Below, piece after piece: positions 51,101 through 61,310 of a stretch of DNA of 64,000 nt. Every line of letters begins with the position of its first letter. The stretch's first letter is position 1. The stretch is from Macrostomum hystrix. Taxonomy: Eukaryota > Platyhelminthes > Macrostomidae. The translations under genes and the position numbers were made by a program. The notes under the pieces were generated by a model. The model saw only the letters and a program-made list of their open reading frames with translations, was not told where the DNA came from and did not search any database. Where the stretch lies: contig CATNEN010000001.1 of NCBI GenBank assembly GCA_950097015.1, positions 527,501-591,500 of the forward strand. Direction: 5' to 3'.

Positions 51101-54100
51101 GTCTTAGAGATCAGTCATTATCCCATTGTCTATCAAACAGAGATACTATATATATGAGTCATTAGTTACCCAAATGCTGCAACGCGTGTTTCAAGGTCGC
51201 TATCTGCTCCAAATGCCGCCAACATCAGCTTTGGCTTTGACATTCTCTCTTGGCATTCCAGGTATGACCTAGGCTAGGCTAGGCTTAGGCTTAGGCTTAG
51301 GCTAGTACCTATAAAGAAAGCATGCTTTGAGAAGTATGTTACGATTGTTAAGTTTATAACTTTTCTTTAAAGAAACTCAGGAGGTTTATTGAAGCTTTAT
51401 TGAAGAACTTTAGAGCATGGAGCCTGTTATTGATTTGCAGTGCTAATCTGGATTTACAAGTCATTAAGGTGCATGCATTTTTTCATTATGATGTTTTGGT
51501 TTTCTGAACTTTTTGGCGGAATTTTGCACCATGTGTTTCATGATGTGTTACTATATTAGGATTCACTTGGAATCGTTAAAGGACTGGCTGCTGGTATCGT
51601 TCCAGGAATCGTTCCAGGAGTCGCAGCATGTATTTAAAAAATAATCGCAGAAGGTATCGTACCAGGAATCGTAGCAAGAATCACAGATTCTATTTTGAAA
51701 AGAAGACGTCGTTTAAAGCGCTTTAGGAATCGCAGAAGGTATCGTACCAGGAATCGTAGCAAGAATCACAGATTCTATTTTGAAAAGAAGACGTCGTTTA
51801 AAGCGCTTTAGGAATCGCAGAAGGTATCGTACCAGGAATCGTAGCAAGAATCACAGATTCTATTTTGAAAAGAAGACGTCGTTTAAAGCGCTTTAGGAAT
51901 CGCAGAAGGTATCGTACCAGGAATCGTAGTAAGAATCACAGATTCTATTTTGAAAAGAAGACGTCGTTTAAAGCGCTTTAGGAATCGCAGAAGGTATCGT
52001 ACCAGGAATCGTAGCAAGAATCACAGATTCTATTTTGAAAAGAAGACGTCGTTTAAAGCGCTTTAGGAATCGCAGAAGGTATCGTACCAGGAATCGTAGT
52101 AAGAATCACAGATTCTATTTTGAAAAGAAGACGTCGTTTAAAGCGCTTTAGGAATCGCAGAAGGTATCGTACCAGGAATCGTAGCAAGAATCACAGATTC
52201 TATTTTGAAAATAAGACGTCGTTTACAGCGCTTTAGGAATCGCAGAAGGTATCGTACCAGGAATCGTAGCAAGAATCACAGGTTCTATTTTGAAAAGAAG
52301 ACGTCGTTTTAAGCGCTTTAGGAATCGCAGAAGGTATCGTACCAGGAACCGCAGCAGCTGGTATCGATGCAGGAATCGAGGATGCGATGTAACTTTATTA
52401 ATATTGATATTTACAATCTAATTTCATCATAATATCTAGCATTTATTAATTGTTTTGATGAATATTTGTCTCTCGTTACAAAATGTACACCTTTTTAATG
52501 CACAACAGCACTATCCGATCGAATTATCGATCGAATTTTCTCCGGAGCCGTGTCGCGCAGCAAGTCCCTATTAGCCGAAGGAAAAATGTCCTATCCGGAG
52601 TTTGTCTGGTTCCTGCTAGCCGAAGAGGACAAAAAGCATCCCAGAAGGTGAGGAAAAACTATTTAGTGTGTGTTTTTAGTTCCAATTTCCCATCCTCTGA
52701 TCCCATAATTAACTTTCATTTCCCATCCTCTGATCCCATCGTTAACTTTCATTTCCCATCCTCTGATCCCATAATTGACTTTCATTTCCCATCCTCTGAT
52801 CCCATAATTGACTTTAATTTCCCATCCTCTGATCCCATAATTAACTTTCTTTTCCTATAATCTGATCCCATAATTGACTGTCATTTCCCATCCTGTGATC
52901 CCATACTTAACTTTTACTTCCCTTCTGATCCCATAATGAAACTGAATCTGAATTAAAAACCACTGAGATCCCAACTCCCATCGCGCTATTCTCAGCATCG
53001 AGTACTGGTTCCGCTGCATGGATCTGGACGGTGACGGTGTGATATCCCTGTACGAGATGGAGCACTTCTACACCGAGCAGATGCGTCGGATGGAGGAGGC
53101 TCGCATTGAAGATTACCAGGGCCTGCAGGACTGCATCTGCACCATGCTGGACATGGTTAAACCCGACCGGCCAAATCGTATCACGCTAAGCGATTTGAAG
53201 CGATGCAAATTAGCCGGCGTGTTCTTCGACACGATGTTCAATCTGCACAAATTCCTTGACTACGAGCAGCGCGATCCGTTTGCTAATCAGCGAGACATTC
53301 AAGAATGCGCCGGCATGTCTGACTGGGAGAAATACGCCGCCGAGATGTATGAAATCCTTGTTGCTGAGGAGAGCAACGGCGCAATGCACGATGAGTGAGT
53401 AAATTAGGGATTGCTATAACCCGAGCATTAGTCTGAAGCGGCTAATATTCTACTTCTATGGGCAAATCAATAAGTGCTACTTCCAATAGTTACCAGTAGA
53501 ACTACCAAGGTGGGGGGAATTCCCCCCCTGACAAGTATTTGTGCTGCACCCGAACGGAGCACACGAAACTCAAGAACACGGGCCAAATTTTTGTTGCGCA
53601 TCTTCTAAAATAAGAGTCAAGTCGCCAGCTCTTCAGACCGTCGAGATATTCAATGGTTCTGGTCGAAGGTCGGATTTTTCCCATATGCGCTAGTGTATTT
53701 CATTACACCCCAATACACGAATTAGCACTGCGCCTCAGTGCGGCCTTGCCAGGTCTAGAAAATTTATCAGCATGTCACCCGAATGTGCCTGCATCATCTC
53801 CGTCTTCAGTGGTCACCGACCTATATCTAGACGAAGCTGCTGGACCTTCAACAAACAATAGTTGATTTGAGGCCAATATCGAGGCTTGATCAACAAAAGT
53901 AGAAAATTTCGCTCTAGGAGCTCCATGGCCAGCTGGAGGCACTCTGTTGACGGTGCTGATGGCGTCGGGATGGTGCCTGATTGTTTGACAGATTAGGCGA
54001 GGGTCCTGTCGTTAAACTTCGTCACATATATTTAGACTTGATCAGCGAAAGGGGAGAAATTAGCATCCGGGTGTCCATAGTCGGCTGGTGCCACTTGTTG

Positions 54101-54533
54101 AAGGTCCAGCAGCTCTGGTAATGTTGTAGTCTATAGAATAGATTATTGAATGGTTCCAGTCGAGTGATTAGAGCGTCCGAACTTACGACTCAAAGGTTCA
54201 ATTCCCGCAAGACGCTTAACTCTGCTTGGCTTCATTTCTCCCAGCTGTTAAATAGGTACCGGTATCAGCTGGGGTAATTGAGGGTGGGTGTGGCGTCCCC
54301 CCCAGTCCATGGACTGAACAGCCGTACGCAGCCTTCAGATGCGCCGTGCAATAGCTGCTGCTGTGCTGTCGGCTGCACGTATAACAGATTTAAAAAAATC
54401 CAATTTCAAAACCCACAGCGGCGCTTACCCTGACGACTTTGAGAACATGGAAGAGGACTCAACTGAGAACTATCGCGCCAGCGGCGAGGGCATAAAGTTT
54501 CTCGAGAGTTTCAAGGGCTCCAAAGAGATCTAG
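41804..54533 (+). CDS. PPP2R3: Protein phosphatase 2A regulatory subunit B'' (PR72/PR130/PR70 family), at least 6 exons
   Basis: Exons: 41804-42163, about 47320 (or ATG 47242)-48657, 48954-49806, 52509-52647, 52996-53394 and 54419-54533. Junctions from 48657 on are GT-AG and in phase, giving 501 residues for the last four exons. The N-terminus has the family's [14 protein letters not shown] motif. A long Ser/Pro/His/Gln-rich region follows, then [50 protein letters not shown]-hand [12 protein letters not shown], then [15 protein letters not shown]-hand [12 protein letters not shown] and the conserved [13 protein letters not shown]'' subunits target the PP2A A/C core to substrates and bind calcium through the two EF-hands. 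The acidic [14 protein letters not shown] tail also fits. The exact start of exon 2 is unsettled, and ATG 47242 may be an alternative-promoter start. Confidence 0.93.
42245..42790 (+). repeat. Interspersed repeat family B, copy 2 (PPP2R3 intron 1)
   Basis: Aligns with 26805-27362 in the same orientation, from GGCAGCGCCCGAATGCTTAC to GTAGTTCTGCTGTTAA. Confidence 0.8.
42791..47241. other. PPP2R3 intron 1, remainder
   Basis: Alternating AT-rich stretches and GC-richer blocks (43480-44180 and 46490-47140), which carry longer frames on both strands without recognisable domains. These could be regulatory or alternative first-exon regions, but I cannot support genes there other than the small frame at 44501. 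Confidence 0.4.
44501..44803 (+). CDS. Small putative membrane protein (100 aa), uncertain
   Basis: ATG 44501 to TGA 44801. It begins [20 protein letters not shown], a signal-like hydrophobic helix, then a second hydrophobic segment ([20 protein letters not shown]), a Cys-containing loop and a polar Gln-rich tail ([10 protein letters not shown], acidic end). Two hydrophobic segments plus a polar C-terminus suggest a small membrane protein nested in PPP2R3 intron 1. There is no similarity I recognise. Chance remains likely; a transcript would decide. Confidence 0.3.
   Translation: MHTTAALLFFSCSFALLCLLDTSSGSIFVLPVLFPLLVFQLTIVCHIYCTLACKARSGASVGNNLSAIGACCATLSQNEEQLLQQQQQLLTTIDEEAEAD
47242..48657 (+). 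CDS. PPP2R3: PPP2R3 exon 2, long low-complexity exon
   Basis: Open from ATG 47242 to donor GCT|GTTAGT. Rich in His/Gln ([13 protein letters not shown]), Ser/Pro/Thr and, later, Asp/Ala acidic sequence. An in-phase acceptor for exon 1 exists at 47319 (GGCTAGAG|GTT) and another at 47463. Otherwise ATG 47242 begins a second isoform, as alternative N-termini are known in this family. Confidence 0.7.
48954..49806 (+). CDS. PPP2R3: PPP2R3 exon 3 (core domain and first EF-hand)
   Basis: Acceptor CACCAAACAG at phase 0. It contains [12 protein letters not shown], the [18 protein letters not shown] block and EF-hand [12 protein letters not shown]. Donor TATG|GTGTGT. Confidence 0.93.
49905..51125. repeat. 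31-bp minisatellite, about 39 copies (PPP2R3 intron)
   Basis: Unit TACCCCTTCATCTGTCTTAG + AGATCAGTCAT, with C/A variation at one position (CTTCATCTG or CTTCCTCTG) and rare single-base changes. Very homogeneous, hence recently expanded. Confidence 0.97.
51265..51305. repeat. Short TTAGGC-type run
   Basis: CTAGGCTAGGCTAGGCTTAGG followed by three TTAGGC units. Too short and too internal to be a telomere. Confidence 0.7.
51590..52390. repeat. 85-bp tandem repeat, about 8 copies (PPP2R3 intron)
   Basis: Unit begins GGAATCGCAGAAGGTATCGT and ends with the palindrome TAAAGCGCTTTA. Spacing is exactly 85 bp (51726, 51811, 51896...). Each unit also contains smaller GGAATCG-type sub-repeats, and degenerate units flank both ends. 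Confidence 0.95.
52509..52647 (+). CDS. PPP2R3: PPP2R3 exon 4
   Basis: [20 protein letters not shown], then [20 protein letters not shown]. Acceptor CACAACAG, donor AAG|GTGAGG. Confidence 0.92.
52686..52930. repeat. 33-bp minisatellite, about 7 copies (PPP2R3 intron)
   Basis: Unit CCCATCCTCTGATCCCATAA + TTAACTTTCATTT. Because 33 is a multiple of 3 it leaves an open frame (FPSSDPII repeats), but it lies between two well-supported exons and is intronic. Confidence 0.92.
52996..53394 (+). CDS. PPP2R3: PPP2R3 exon 5 (second EF-hand)
   Basis: [20 protein letters not shown], a complete EF-hand loop, through to [12 protein letters not shown]. Donor GA|GTGAGT. Confidence 0.94.
53487..54120. repeat. 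Interspersed repeat family B, rearranged copy 3 (PPP2R3 last intron)
   Basis: 53487-53870 is the reverse complement of the 3' two-thirds of copies 1 and 2 (starting CAGTAGAACTACCAAGG). 53935-54120 is again in forward orientation. This indicates two insertions or an inversion. Confidence 0.7.
54150..54338 (+). mobile_element. tRNA-derived SINE, family C, copy 1
   Basis: GTGATTAGAGCGTCCGAAC (A-box-like) and AAAGGTTCAATTCCCGC (B box), then a body with CAGTCCATGGACTGAACAGC. Lies just upstream of the last PPP2R3 exon. Confidence 0.8.
54419..54533 (+). CDS. PPP2R3: PPP2R3 exon 6 (acidic C-terminus and stop)
   Basis: Acceptor AAAACCCACAG at phase 2 gives [20 protein letters not shown] to FKGSKEI and stop TAG. 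The acidic tail matches the family's FEDYETDEP-like end. Confidence 0.75.
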
Positions 54534-55386
54534 GCAGTTATTTTTGTTAATTAATTTGCTAAACGTGTGGACAGTTCTAGTTGAGTATAGCAGAATCTTT
54601 ATATACAGGCCCGACTCTATGACTATGTAAGCTGGGCACCATTTCAGTCTATTTGGTTGTTAAGCACTGTATGATAGTGTTGTTAAACTGCTTAATTATA
54701 ATTAGAACCAAATTAATTGACCAAATTCAGCAACAAAATCAATACCCCATTTAACTTTCGGCTCTACCTCTTTAAGGGAAATTTATCAGTTATTGAGGTA
54801 AAGGTAAAGCTGCGTATTTAAATAATATAATTTTGTGTTTTTCTTCTTCGTTACTGTCTTATTGCAATGGACCAAAAAATTCTGAACAAATAGTGTCTGT
54901 TGATCAGTTTTGTAATTTTTGTACTGTTAAATATTTACTGTCTATTTAACTTCCATCGGATATCTGAAATGCATGCCGTTTGCTCATTAGCATGCAACTT
55001 TGGAGATCAGTGTGATGATAATGATAATGAGCTGCGTTTCTTGATGGAAAGATGTCAAAGAGAACCTTGACCAAGCTCTCATGATGCCTAGCACATTTCT
55101 TTGCTACTTGTGCGCTCTACCCGCCTTCGTTAATGTACATGTATATTTTCTATCCCATTTGATTTTTTACTGCTTTACATATCTATTAATTTGTTAAGAA
55201 TTAAGGCCTTGTACTTAAAGTACATACTGTTTGTCTGCATAGAACAAATATATATTATAACATATCATTGGATCACAATTTGCTGTCTTGCAAAGTATAG
55301 TAATGTGTAACAATAAAAACATTTGCGTCACTTTAGTCTCGTTATTATTTGGACAGCTGTATTAGGTGTCTGCAATAAGCTAGCTT
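54534..55386. other. PPP2R3 3' flank
   Basis: AT-rich, with an AATAAAAAC poly(A)-like signal near 55312. No gene seen. Confidence 0.5.
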
Positions 55387-55387
55387 T

Positions 55388-56535
55388 ACTTAGCTCTGTA
55401 CGAGGCTTTGCGTAGTTCTGTACGAAGCTTTGCGTAGTTCTGTACGAAGCTCTGTGTAGTTCTGTACGAAGATCTGTGTAGTTCTGTACGAAGCTCTGTG
55501 TAGTTCTGTACGAAGCTCTGTGTAGTTCTGTACGAAGCTCTGTGTAGTTCTGTACGAAGCTCTTTGTAGTTCTGTACGAAGCTTTGCCTAGTTCTGTACG
55601 AAGCTTTGCGTAGTTCTGTACGAAGCTTTGCCTAGTTCTGTACGAAGCTTTGCCTAGTTCTGTACGAAGCTCTGTGTAGTTCTGTACGAAGCTTTGCCTA
55701 GTTCTGTACGAAGCTCTTTGTAGTTCTGTACGAAGCTTTGCCTAGTTCTGTACGAAGCTCTGTGTAGTTCTGTACGAAGCTTTGCGTAGTTCTGTACAAA
55801 GCTGTGTGTAGTTCTGTACAAAGCTGTGTGTAGTTCTGTACAAAGCTGTGTGTAGTTCTGTACAAAGCTGTGTGTAGTTCTGTACGAAGCTCTGTGTAGT
55901 TCTGTACGAAGTTCTGTTTAGTTCTGTACGAAGCTCTGTGTAGTTTTGTACGAAGCTCTGTTTAGTTCTGTACGAAGCTCTGCGTAGTTCTGTACGAAGT
56001 TCTGTTTAGTTCTGTACGAAGCTCTGTGTAGTTCTGTACGAAGTTCTGTTTAGTTCTGTACGAAGCTCTGTGTAGTTTTGTACGAAGCTCTGTTTAGTTC
56101 TGTACGAAGCTCTGCGTAGTTCTGTACGAAGCTCTGTTTAGTTCTGTACGAAGCTCTGTGTAGTTCTGTACGAAGCTCTGTGTAGTTCTGTACCAAGCTC
56201 TGTGTAGTTCTGTACCAAGCTCTGTGTAGTTCTGTACGAAGCTCTGTTTAGTTCTGTACGAAGCTCTGTGTAGTTCTGTACGAAGCTCTGTTTAGTTCTG
56301 TACGAAGCTCTGTGTAGTTCTGTACAAAGCTCTGTTTAGTTCTGTACCAAGCTCTGTGTAGTTCTGTACGAAGTTCTTTTTAGTTCTGTACTAAGCTCTG
56401 CGTAGTTCTGTACGAAGCTCTGCGTAGTTCTGTACGAAGCTATCTGTAGTTCTGTACGAAGCTATCTGTAGTTCTGTACGAAGCTCTTCCTAATTCCTAT
56501 ACGAAGCTCTGCGTAGTCCTGTACGAAAGTTTGCA
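55388..56535. repeat. 22-bp minisatellite, about 52 copies, between convergent genes
   Basis: Unit TAGTTCTGTACGAAGCTCTG + TG, with variants TTTGCC, TTTGCG, TCTTTG and ACAAAGCTGTG that occur in patches, indicating local unit duplication. It lies between the 3' ends of PPP2R3 and the BTB-kelch gene. Confidence 0.97.
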
Positions 56536-56706
56536 TGCAAAGCTCTGTGTACTTGCTCTACGGACTTGTTTATTTTTCGTATTTTCGCAAGCAACGAGCG
56601 CACAAGCATCTCGTAAGATGCTCTGTTTAAAATTCAAAGTTTCACAAGTTTCGATAAATCAAGTTCAAACTACTAAGCCCTGGCTACTGTGCTACTATGG
56701 ATTATT

Positions 56707-59134
56707 TTAAGGTAGCCGCGGTATGTCCAGGCAGGCTAGCAGGAATGCTCCCGCGGGTAGTGGCGCTCTAACACTCTCATCCCAGCGTGCCTTGCGTAGG
56801 CAGAAACGCAACAAAAGCCTCTGACTGCCGCTGAGGCAGCTTTCTGCCTCCGAGGATGCCTGATCTTCATGGCGAGTGTTTGCCTCGACTTCGGCGATTA
56901 CGTAGGCTTCGGCGCCTCGCCTAGCCACGTCTAGCAATCGCCGACACCCGGTCGGCAGTCGCTCGGTTCGCACTCGCCAACCGCCGCCGGCTTCTGCGTG
57001 AGCATCGTCCAGACTCTCCACAACCTGGCAGGGCACGGGCTCGAGCCCGTCTGGTCCCAAGCAGTCTCCGCCAAAGGCCCAGAGCCGGTTGCGCCGCAAC
57101 AATAAGCGATGATTCCAGCGAGGCACCCGAAGCTCTGGCAGAAGCTGCCAGTGTCGCCGTCCTGGTCGGTCCAGTGGCAGGCGGTGCAGCGTCGGCAGCG
57201 GAAGTGGATCCTCGGAACGACCCGAGATGCCGCCGCAGATGAACAGGTGGCGAGTATCGGCCACTGAAGCGTGCGAATGCGTCTGTCGCGGCAGTCGACA
57301 CAGCCGGCTCCAGCGCGAGTCTGCGAACAACTCGGCGGTGTCCAAAACGGTCTCCGCTGTGGCTGCGGCTCCTCCGGGGGCGCGTTGTACGCCACCAGTG
57401 GCGATGACGACTCCGTAACCTGCTGAAGTCAAAGAGCATCCGGTGCGAGCCGAAGCAGCTGGTGGCAGTGGCTCGAAGGCCGACTGCGAGCTGTCTATCG
57501 GACTGCTAGCAGCTGGCCGGAAAATGCACGCTCTGTCCATGCTGGTGAAGTTGTCTGGAATCAGTTAATTAGAAATCAGGAAATACTGGGCTCGGATGTG
57601 AATCCCACCGCTACCAGTGCTCAACTGCGGGCCGCGAACCCTAACCTACTCACAGCTTCATCGAATAAAATATGACAGTAGCTTATGTGGCAGTTTTACC
57701 CGCTAGGCCAAACGCAATGAGAATGCAATCCGCGCTAAACTGTGCCGCAGCTGCTGAGTCTAGCCGCCATCCGGGTGGCCTAGCAATTGTAGCTAGACGT
57801 AGCCGCCTACCGATCTCTTCGTCTTCATCGTATTCAGGTGCTAAAGTCGCCGTAACCACCGACACGATGTCAGCAATGTCCTCGTCAATTGACGTTACGC
57901 TCAAGCCGCTGCAAAGAACGCACAGTGATGGCTGCGCTCCACGTGCTACGATCGGACGATGAGACTGCGAATCTACACTTTCTGGAGCTGCTTCCGCTGC
58001 TACCAATTCCTTTGGTGGAAGTTCAGCCAGAGCTGCGTCAAGTCGTTCGATGAGTCGTGTATCGCGGAGCAGATTGCGCCGTAAGTGACGGCATAGTCGA
58101 TGATTTGGTAGCAGACGTCGACAAGCCGGAGCGTCGAGCAGCAAGCGGCACAGAGCTTCCTCATCTGCATCAACTGGACGGTCGCTAGCCAGGAGGCGAT
58201 CCAGACGTACTACAAAATTTTCAACGCCTTGTAGTCGCAGACGATCGAGGTTCGTCAAGAAAATGCTCAGATTGGCAGCCAGATAGCTGGAAATCTCAGC
58301 TTCCGTCAGACTATCGGTTGGTGCTGCTCTGAATAGGGCTCGATGGCAGCGCAGAATGCCTCCTGCCTCAGTCAAGCTGGGCATTGAGAACAAGGCGCCC
58401 GCTTTTTCAATACCCGAAAGAGACTCTGGAGCTATCTCAATCGAGCCGGTGTAGGCAAAGGACAGAGCGGCTCTGACTGAGCTTACCGAGTATCGTTGGC
58501 TTGAAATTCGATATCTTTGAAAGCGACTACTTAGCGTGTAGTTTCTTGTCAGCAACGCTTCGTCACAGAAGTTTTCGGCTGACGATTTACTTTCTTTCCG
58601 CATTACATTGTCTACTAATAAACTCACATCCTCTGCTTCAACTTGATCGTCTGATTCGCGATCAGAGGCCGTGTCCTCTGTCCACTGTCGAACTAATTGA
58701 ACGGCCAACGATCTTTCAGTTTCCTCTTCATCATCGTCTGATCCGTCTGATTCACATAGATTTGCAGCTTTCAAACTTGCCTTTCTCTTCGAAGTTTCAA
58801 CCAAGGACGAAGCGACAGGGCGCGCTTTCGACCAGTCGGTGAAAGGCAGCCGAATACCGGAGCGGACAGCTTCTAGCAGGCGTGGAAAGCTCTGTAAGAC
58901 ACAGTTGTGTGCGCCTATTTCAACCCCTGCGTCAGCGTCGCTGTCGAATTCAATTCGAACATCAGCCAGAGCGTCGTCTAGCTCGTATTTATTAGAGCGC
59001 GGCATTACGGGGTACTGCACCAGCATTCGGTCCGGGCCTAGAATTGTCACTCGTCGACCGTCGCGTTGTCGAGGTCGAAGACTCAGCGGAATTACAAAAT
59101 GGTCGCCATCCGTTTGGGACTTGGCTACGGCCAT
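56707..59134 (-). CDS. BTB-BACK-kelch protein (KLHL-like), 2 exons, about 760 aa
   Basis: Exon 1 is 59134-57700 (ATG 59134, MAVAKSQTDGDH; donor GCGG|GTAAAA). Exon 2 is 57554-56707 (acceptor GATTCCAG), with the junction reading AFGLA-DNFTSMDRACIF. Residues about 55-290 form a BTB fold (ADVRIEFD, GAHNCVLQSFPRLLEAVRSG, later RAALSFAYTGSIEIAPESLS) split by an unusually long acidic insert (about residues 115-220). A BACK-like helical part follows (SYLAANLSIFLTNLDRL). Exon 2 has kelch-like blades with GG and W/Y positions (GYGVVIATGGVQ, HLFICGGISG, WNHRLLLRRNRLWAFGGD). Family members are usually CUL3 adaptors; that role is inferred. The kelch motifs are degenerate and fewer than six are clear. Subfamily not assigned. 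Confidence 0.78.
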
Positions 59135-59671
59135 TTGTAGCTGAAAGAGCTGCTATAACTGGGACTATTTTGAAGCAGACTCACCCTTAAAGGCGAAAGG
59201 ATTTCAGACCATTTTATAAAGATTCCTTCTGCTCCCAGTTCCACGTCAATGCTCTTTGCATTTCAATTTCCCCACTTTTAATTGTTAATGTCGCGACGTC
59301 GTCTTTTCTTCCCAATTGGATTTTAGGAAAGTTGTGGTTGTGGTATGTTCTGAATAAGTCTAGGCTACAGTCTCGTAACTTCAATGCAATCGCGTGCTGT
59401 TCTCATTGCTGTCGTTCTTGTCGTTAGTCGTAAATGAAGAACTTTACATTTTCGCTTTTTTATTGAAAGTCAGTTCTACCTGTGCAGTCACCTGCCTGTT
59501 CTGAAGCACTTTGCATGCCTGCTAGCAGGAAGTTCTATTTAATTCGCTTTCATTGAAATTTGGAGTATGGCAAGAGAAAAGGTTTGGTCGAACGTGCGAC
59601 ACTTAGTATGTTTTATATTTCTTTATATATTTTTATACATTTAAAAATATTTAATAATGATACTAATTTAT
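59135..59671. other. 5' flank of the BTB-kelch gene
   Basis: No gene. AT-rich toward 59620. No clear promoter motif. Confidence 0.4.
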
Positions 59672-59975
59672 TACACCTGCCCCATTTGGACCAAGATTTA
59701 CAGCCGATAGCACAGTCGCAGCTATTGCACGACGTATCTGAAGGCTGCGTTCGGCTGTTCAGTCCATGGACTGGGCTGGCGGAACGCATCAACCACCCTA
59801 AATTGTCCCAGCCAATGCAGGTACGCATGTACCAGCTGGGTGAACTAAAAGCAAATCAGAATTAAGCGTCTTGCGAAAGGACACAAACTGTTCCAGTGCA
59901 GTCGGGAATCGAACCTCCGACCTTCAAGTCGATGATCCGATCGATGCTCTAATCACTGCGCTACTAACCCCCTTA
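59672..59975 (-). mobile_element. tRNA-derived SINE, family C, copy 2
   Basis: The reverse complement starts GGGGTTAGTAGCGCAGTGAT and TAGAGCATCG (A box), then GGAGGTTCGATTCCCGACTG (B box), and carries the CAGTCCATGGACTG body. This is the best-preserved tRNA-like head in the window. Confidence 0.85.
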
Positions 59976-60539
59976 TAGTACGTGCAAAATTATATGAGCT
60001 ACAAATCCGGTTCTAAGCTGAAAATACAGTTTGAGCTATGCTCTGAACTTGGAGACAAATTCTAACTTAGCGCCAGCCATCCAAGAATGTTTGCAAGACA
60101 AATACCGAACAGCCTACTCATGAACCCAGTAGTAAGCGTACTACCTAATTGAACTGATAAAAAAGAGAAAAAATTTTATGACAATCCGATCGAAAATGTT
60201 TGCTTCCAATTCAGAGCGAGCCTGTGTGCTTCACAATGAGAATTTAAACAAAAGGGGAAATAAAATAGTACAACTGCCAACGTTTCCTGTGCACGCACTG
60301 GATGACGGTAGAGTCGGCATGCTCTGTCACGATCGGGTTGTATTAGATGAGAATTATCCTGTTTGCAATGGTAATAACGTGCTAAATAACACCGATGCAC
60401 ACAGCATGATGGCGGAGCACATATACTAAAAATAAGCATTGGTGTATGCTCAGCAGATGGCTGACCAAATTTGGTCAACCGAGAGGAGAGAAAGGATGTC
60501 AACCGTGCTGAATTGAGTATCAGAGTGGGTGTAGCGATC

Positions 60540-60690
60540 TATCCGTTCAATTTTTTCTATTTCCACATACTCGCGTCGTATTCACGACATGAAGTTCGGG
60601 GATTCGATTCCCGACTCCATCAGAACCATTTGTGACCTTGCACAAGACACTTAACTCTGCATTGTTGCAGCTCACTGGACAACTAATACT
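60540..60690 (+). mobile_element. SINE family C-like fragment, head only
   Basis: GGGGATTCGATTCCCGACTCC (B box), then ACCTTGCACAAGACACTTAA as in the other copies. Diverged or truncated afterwards. Confidence 0.55.
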
Positions 60691-61034
60691 GGATTAAAAA
60701 GTGCTCACAAATAGATTCTTTCTGTCTGAGCAAAATTCTGTTGGTGTTTATTTTTATTTAGCCCCTGCAGTGCGAGTATGCAGTACTGTATCATTTTTTC
60801 CAGTGCATCTGCACCTATGGGCTTACACTTACAATTAGAGGTTGATCGAAAATCAGATTTTTACCTCAAATCTATTGTGCTAGAATTTTCAACGATGAAG
60901 GCAATCTATTTGAGTTTCACATCTGTTGTCTGAGATTTTGTTTTAACTTTTTTAGGATTAAAAGGGAAACACTTTTATTTTTTTATTTTCTAACCAAGAC
61001 TTGCGAAAGGTAACTCGATTATATTAATATTTGT
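60691..61034. other. AT-rich spacer
   Basis: Nothing recognisable. Confidence 0.5.
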
Positions 61035-61310
61035 AGGTTACACCTGCTTCATTCGGTTCAAATGTGCAGCCGACAGCACATGGCAACTAATTCTGAAGGC
61101 TGCATGCGTACGGCTGTTCAGTCCATGGACTGGGGGGACGCCACACCCAACCTCGGTTACCCAAGCTGATGCTGGTACCCATTTGACAGCTGGGTGAACT
61201 GAAACAATGCAGATTTAAGTATCTTGCTAAATTGTTCCAGTGGAGTCAGGAATCAAACCTTCGACCTTTAAGTTGCGATCCCGACGCTCTAACCACAACA
61301 ACCCCCACTA
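61035..61310 (-). mobile_element. tRNA-derived SINE, family C, copy 3
   Basis: The reverse complement carries the tRNA-like head near 61250-61305 (AAAGGTCGAAGGTTTGATTCC) and the CAGTCCATGGACTG body at about 61120. Its head abuts the satellite at 61302. Confidence 0.8.

Noticed and set aside
51265-51305. Internal telomere (TTAGGC)n
   Set aside because: Only about three exact units, next to other minisatellites, so probably a chance product of local tandem duplication.
52483-52860. 125-residue frame with FPSSDPII repeats
   Set aside because: It is not in frame with the PPP2R3 exon at 52509-52647 and consists of the intronic 33-bp minisatellite.
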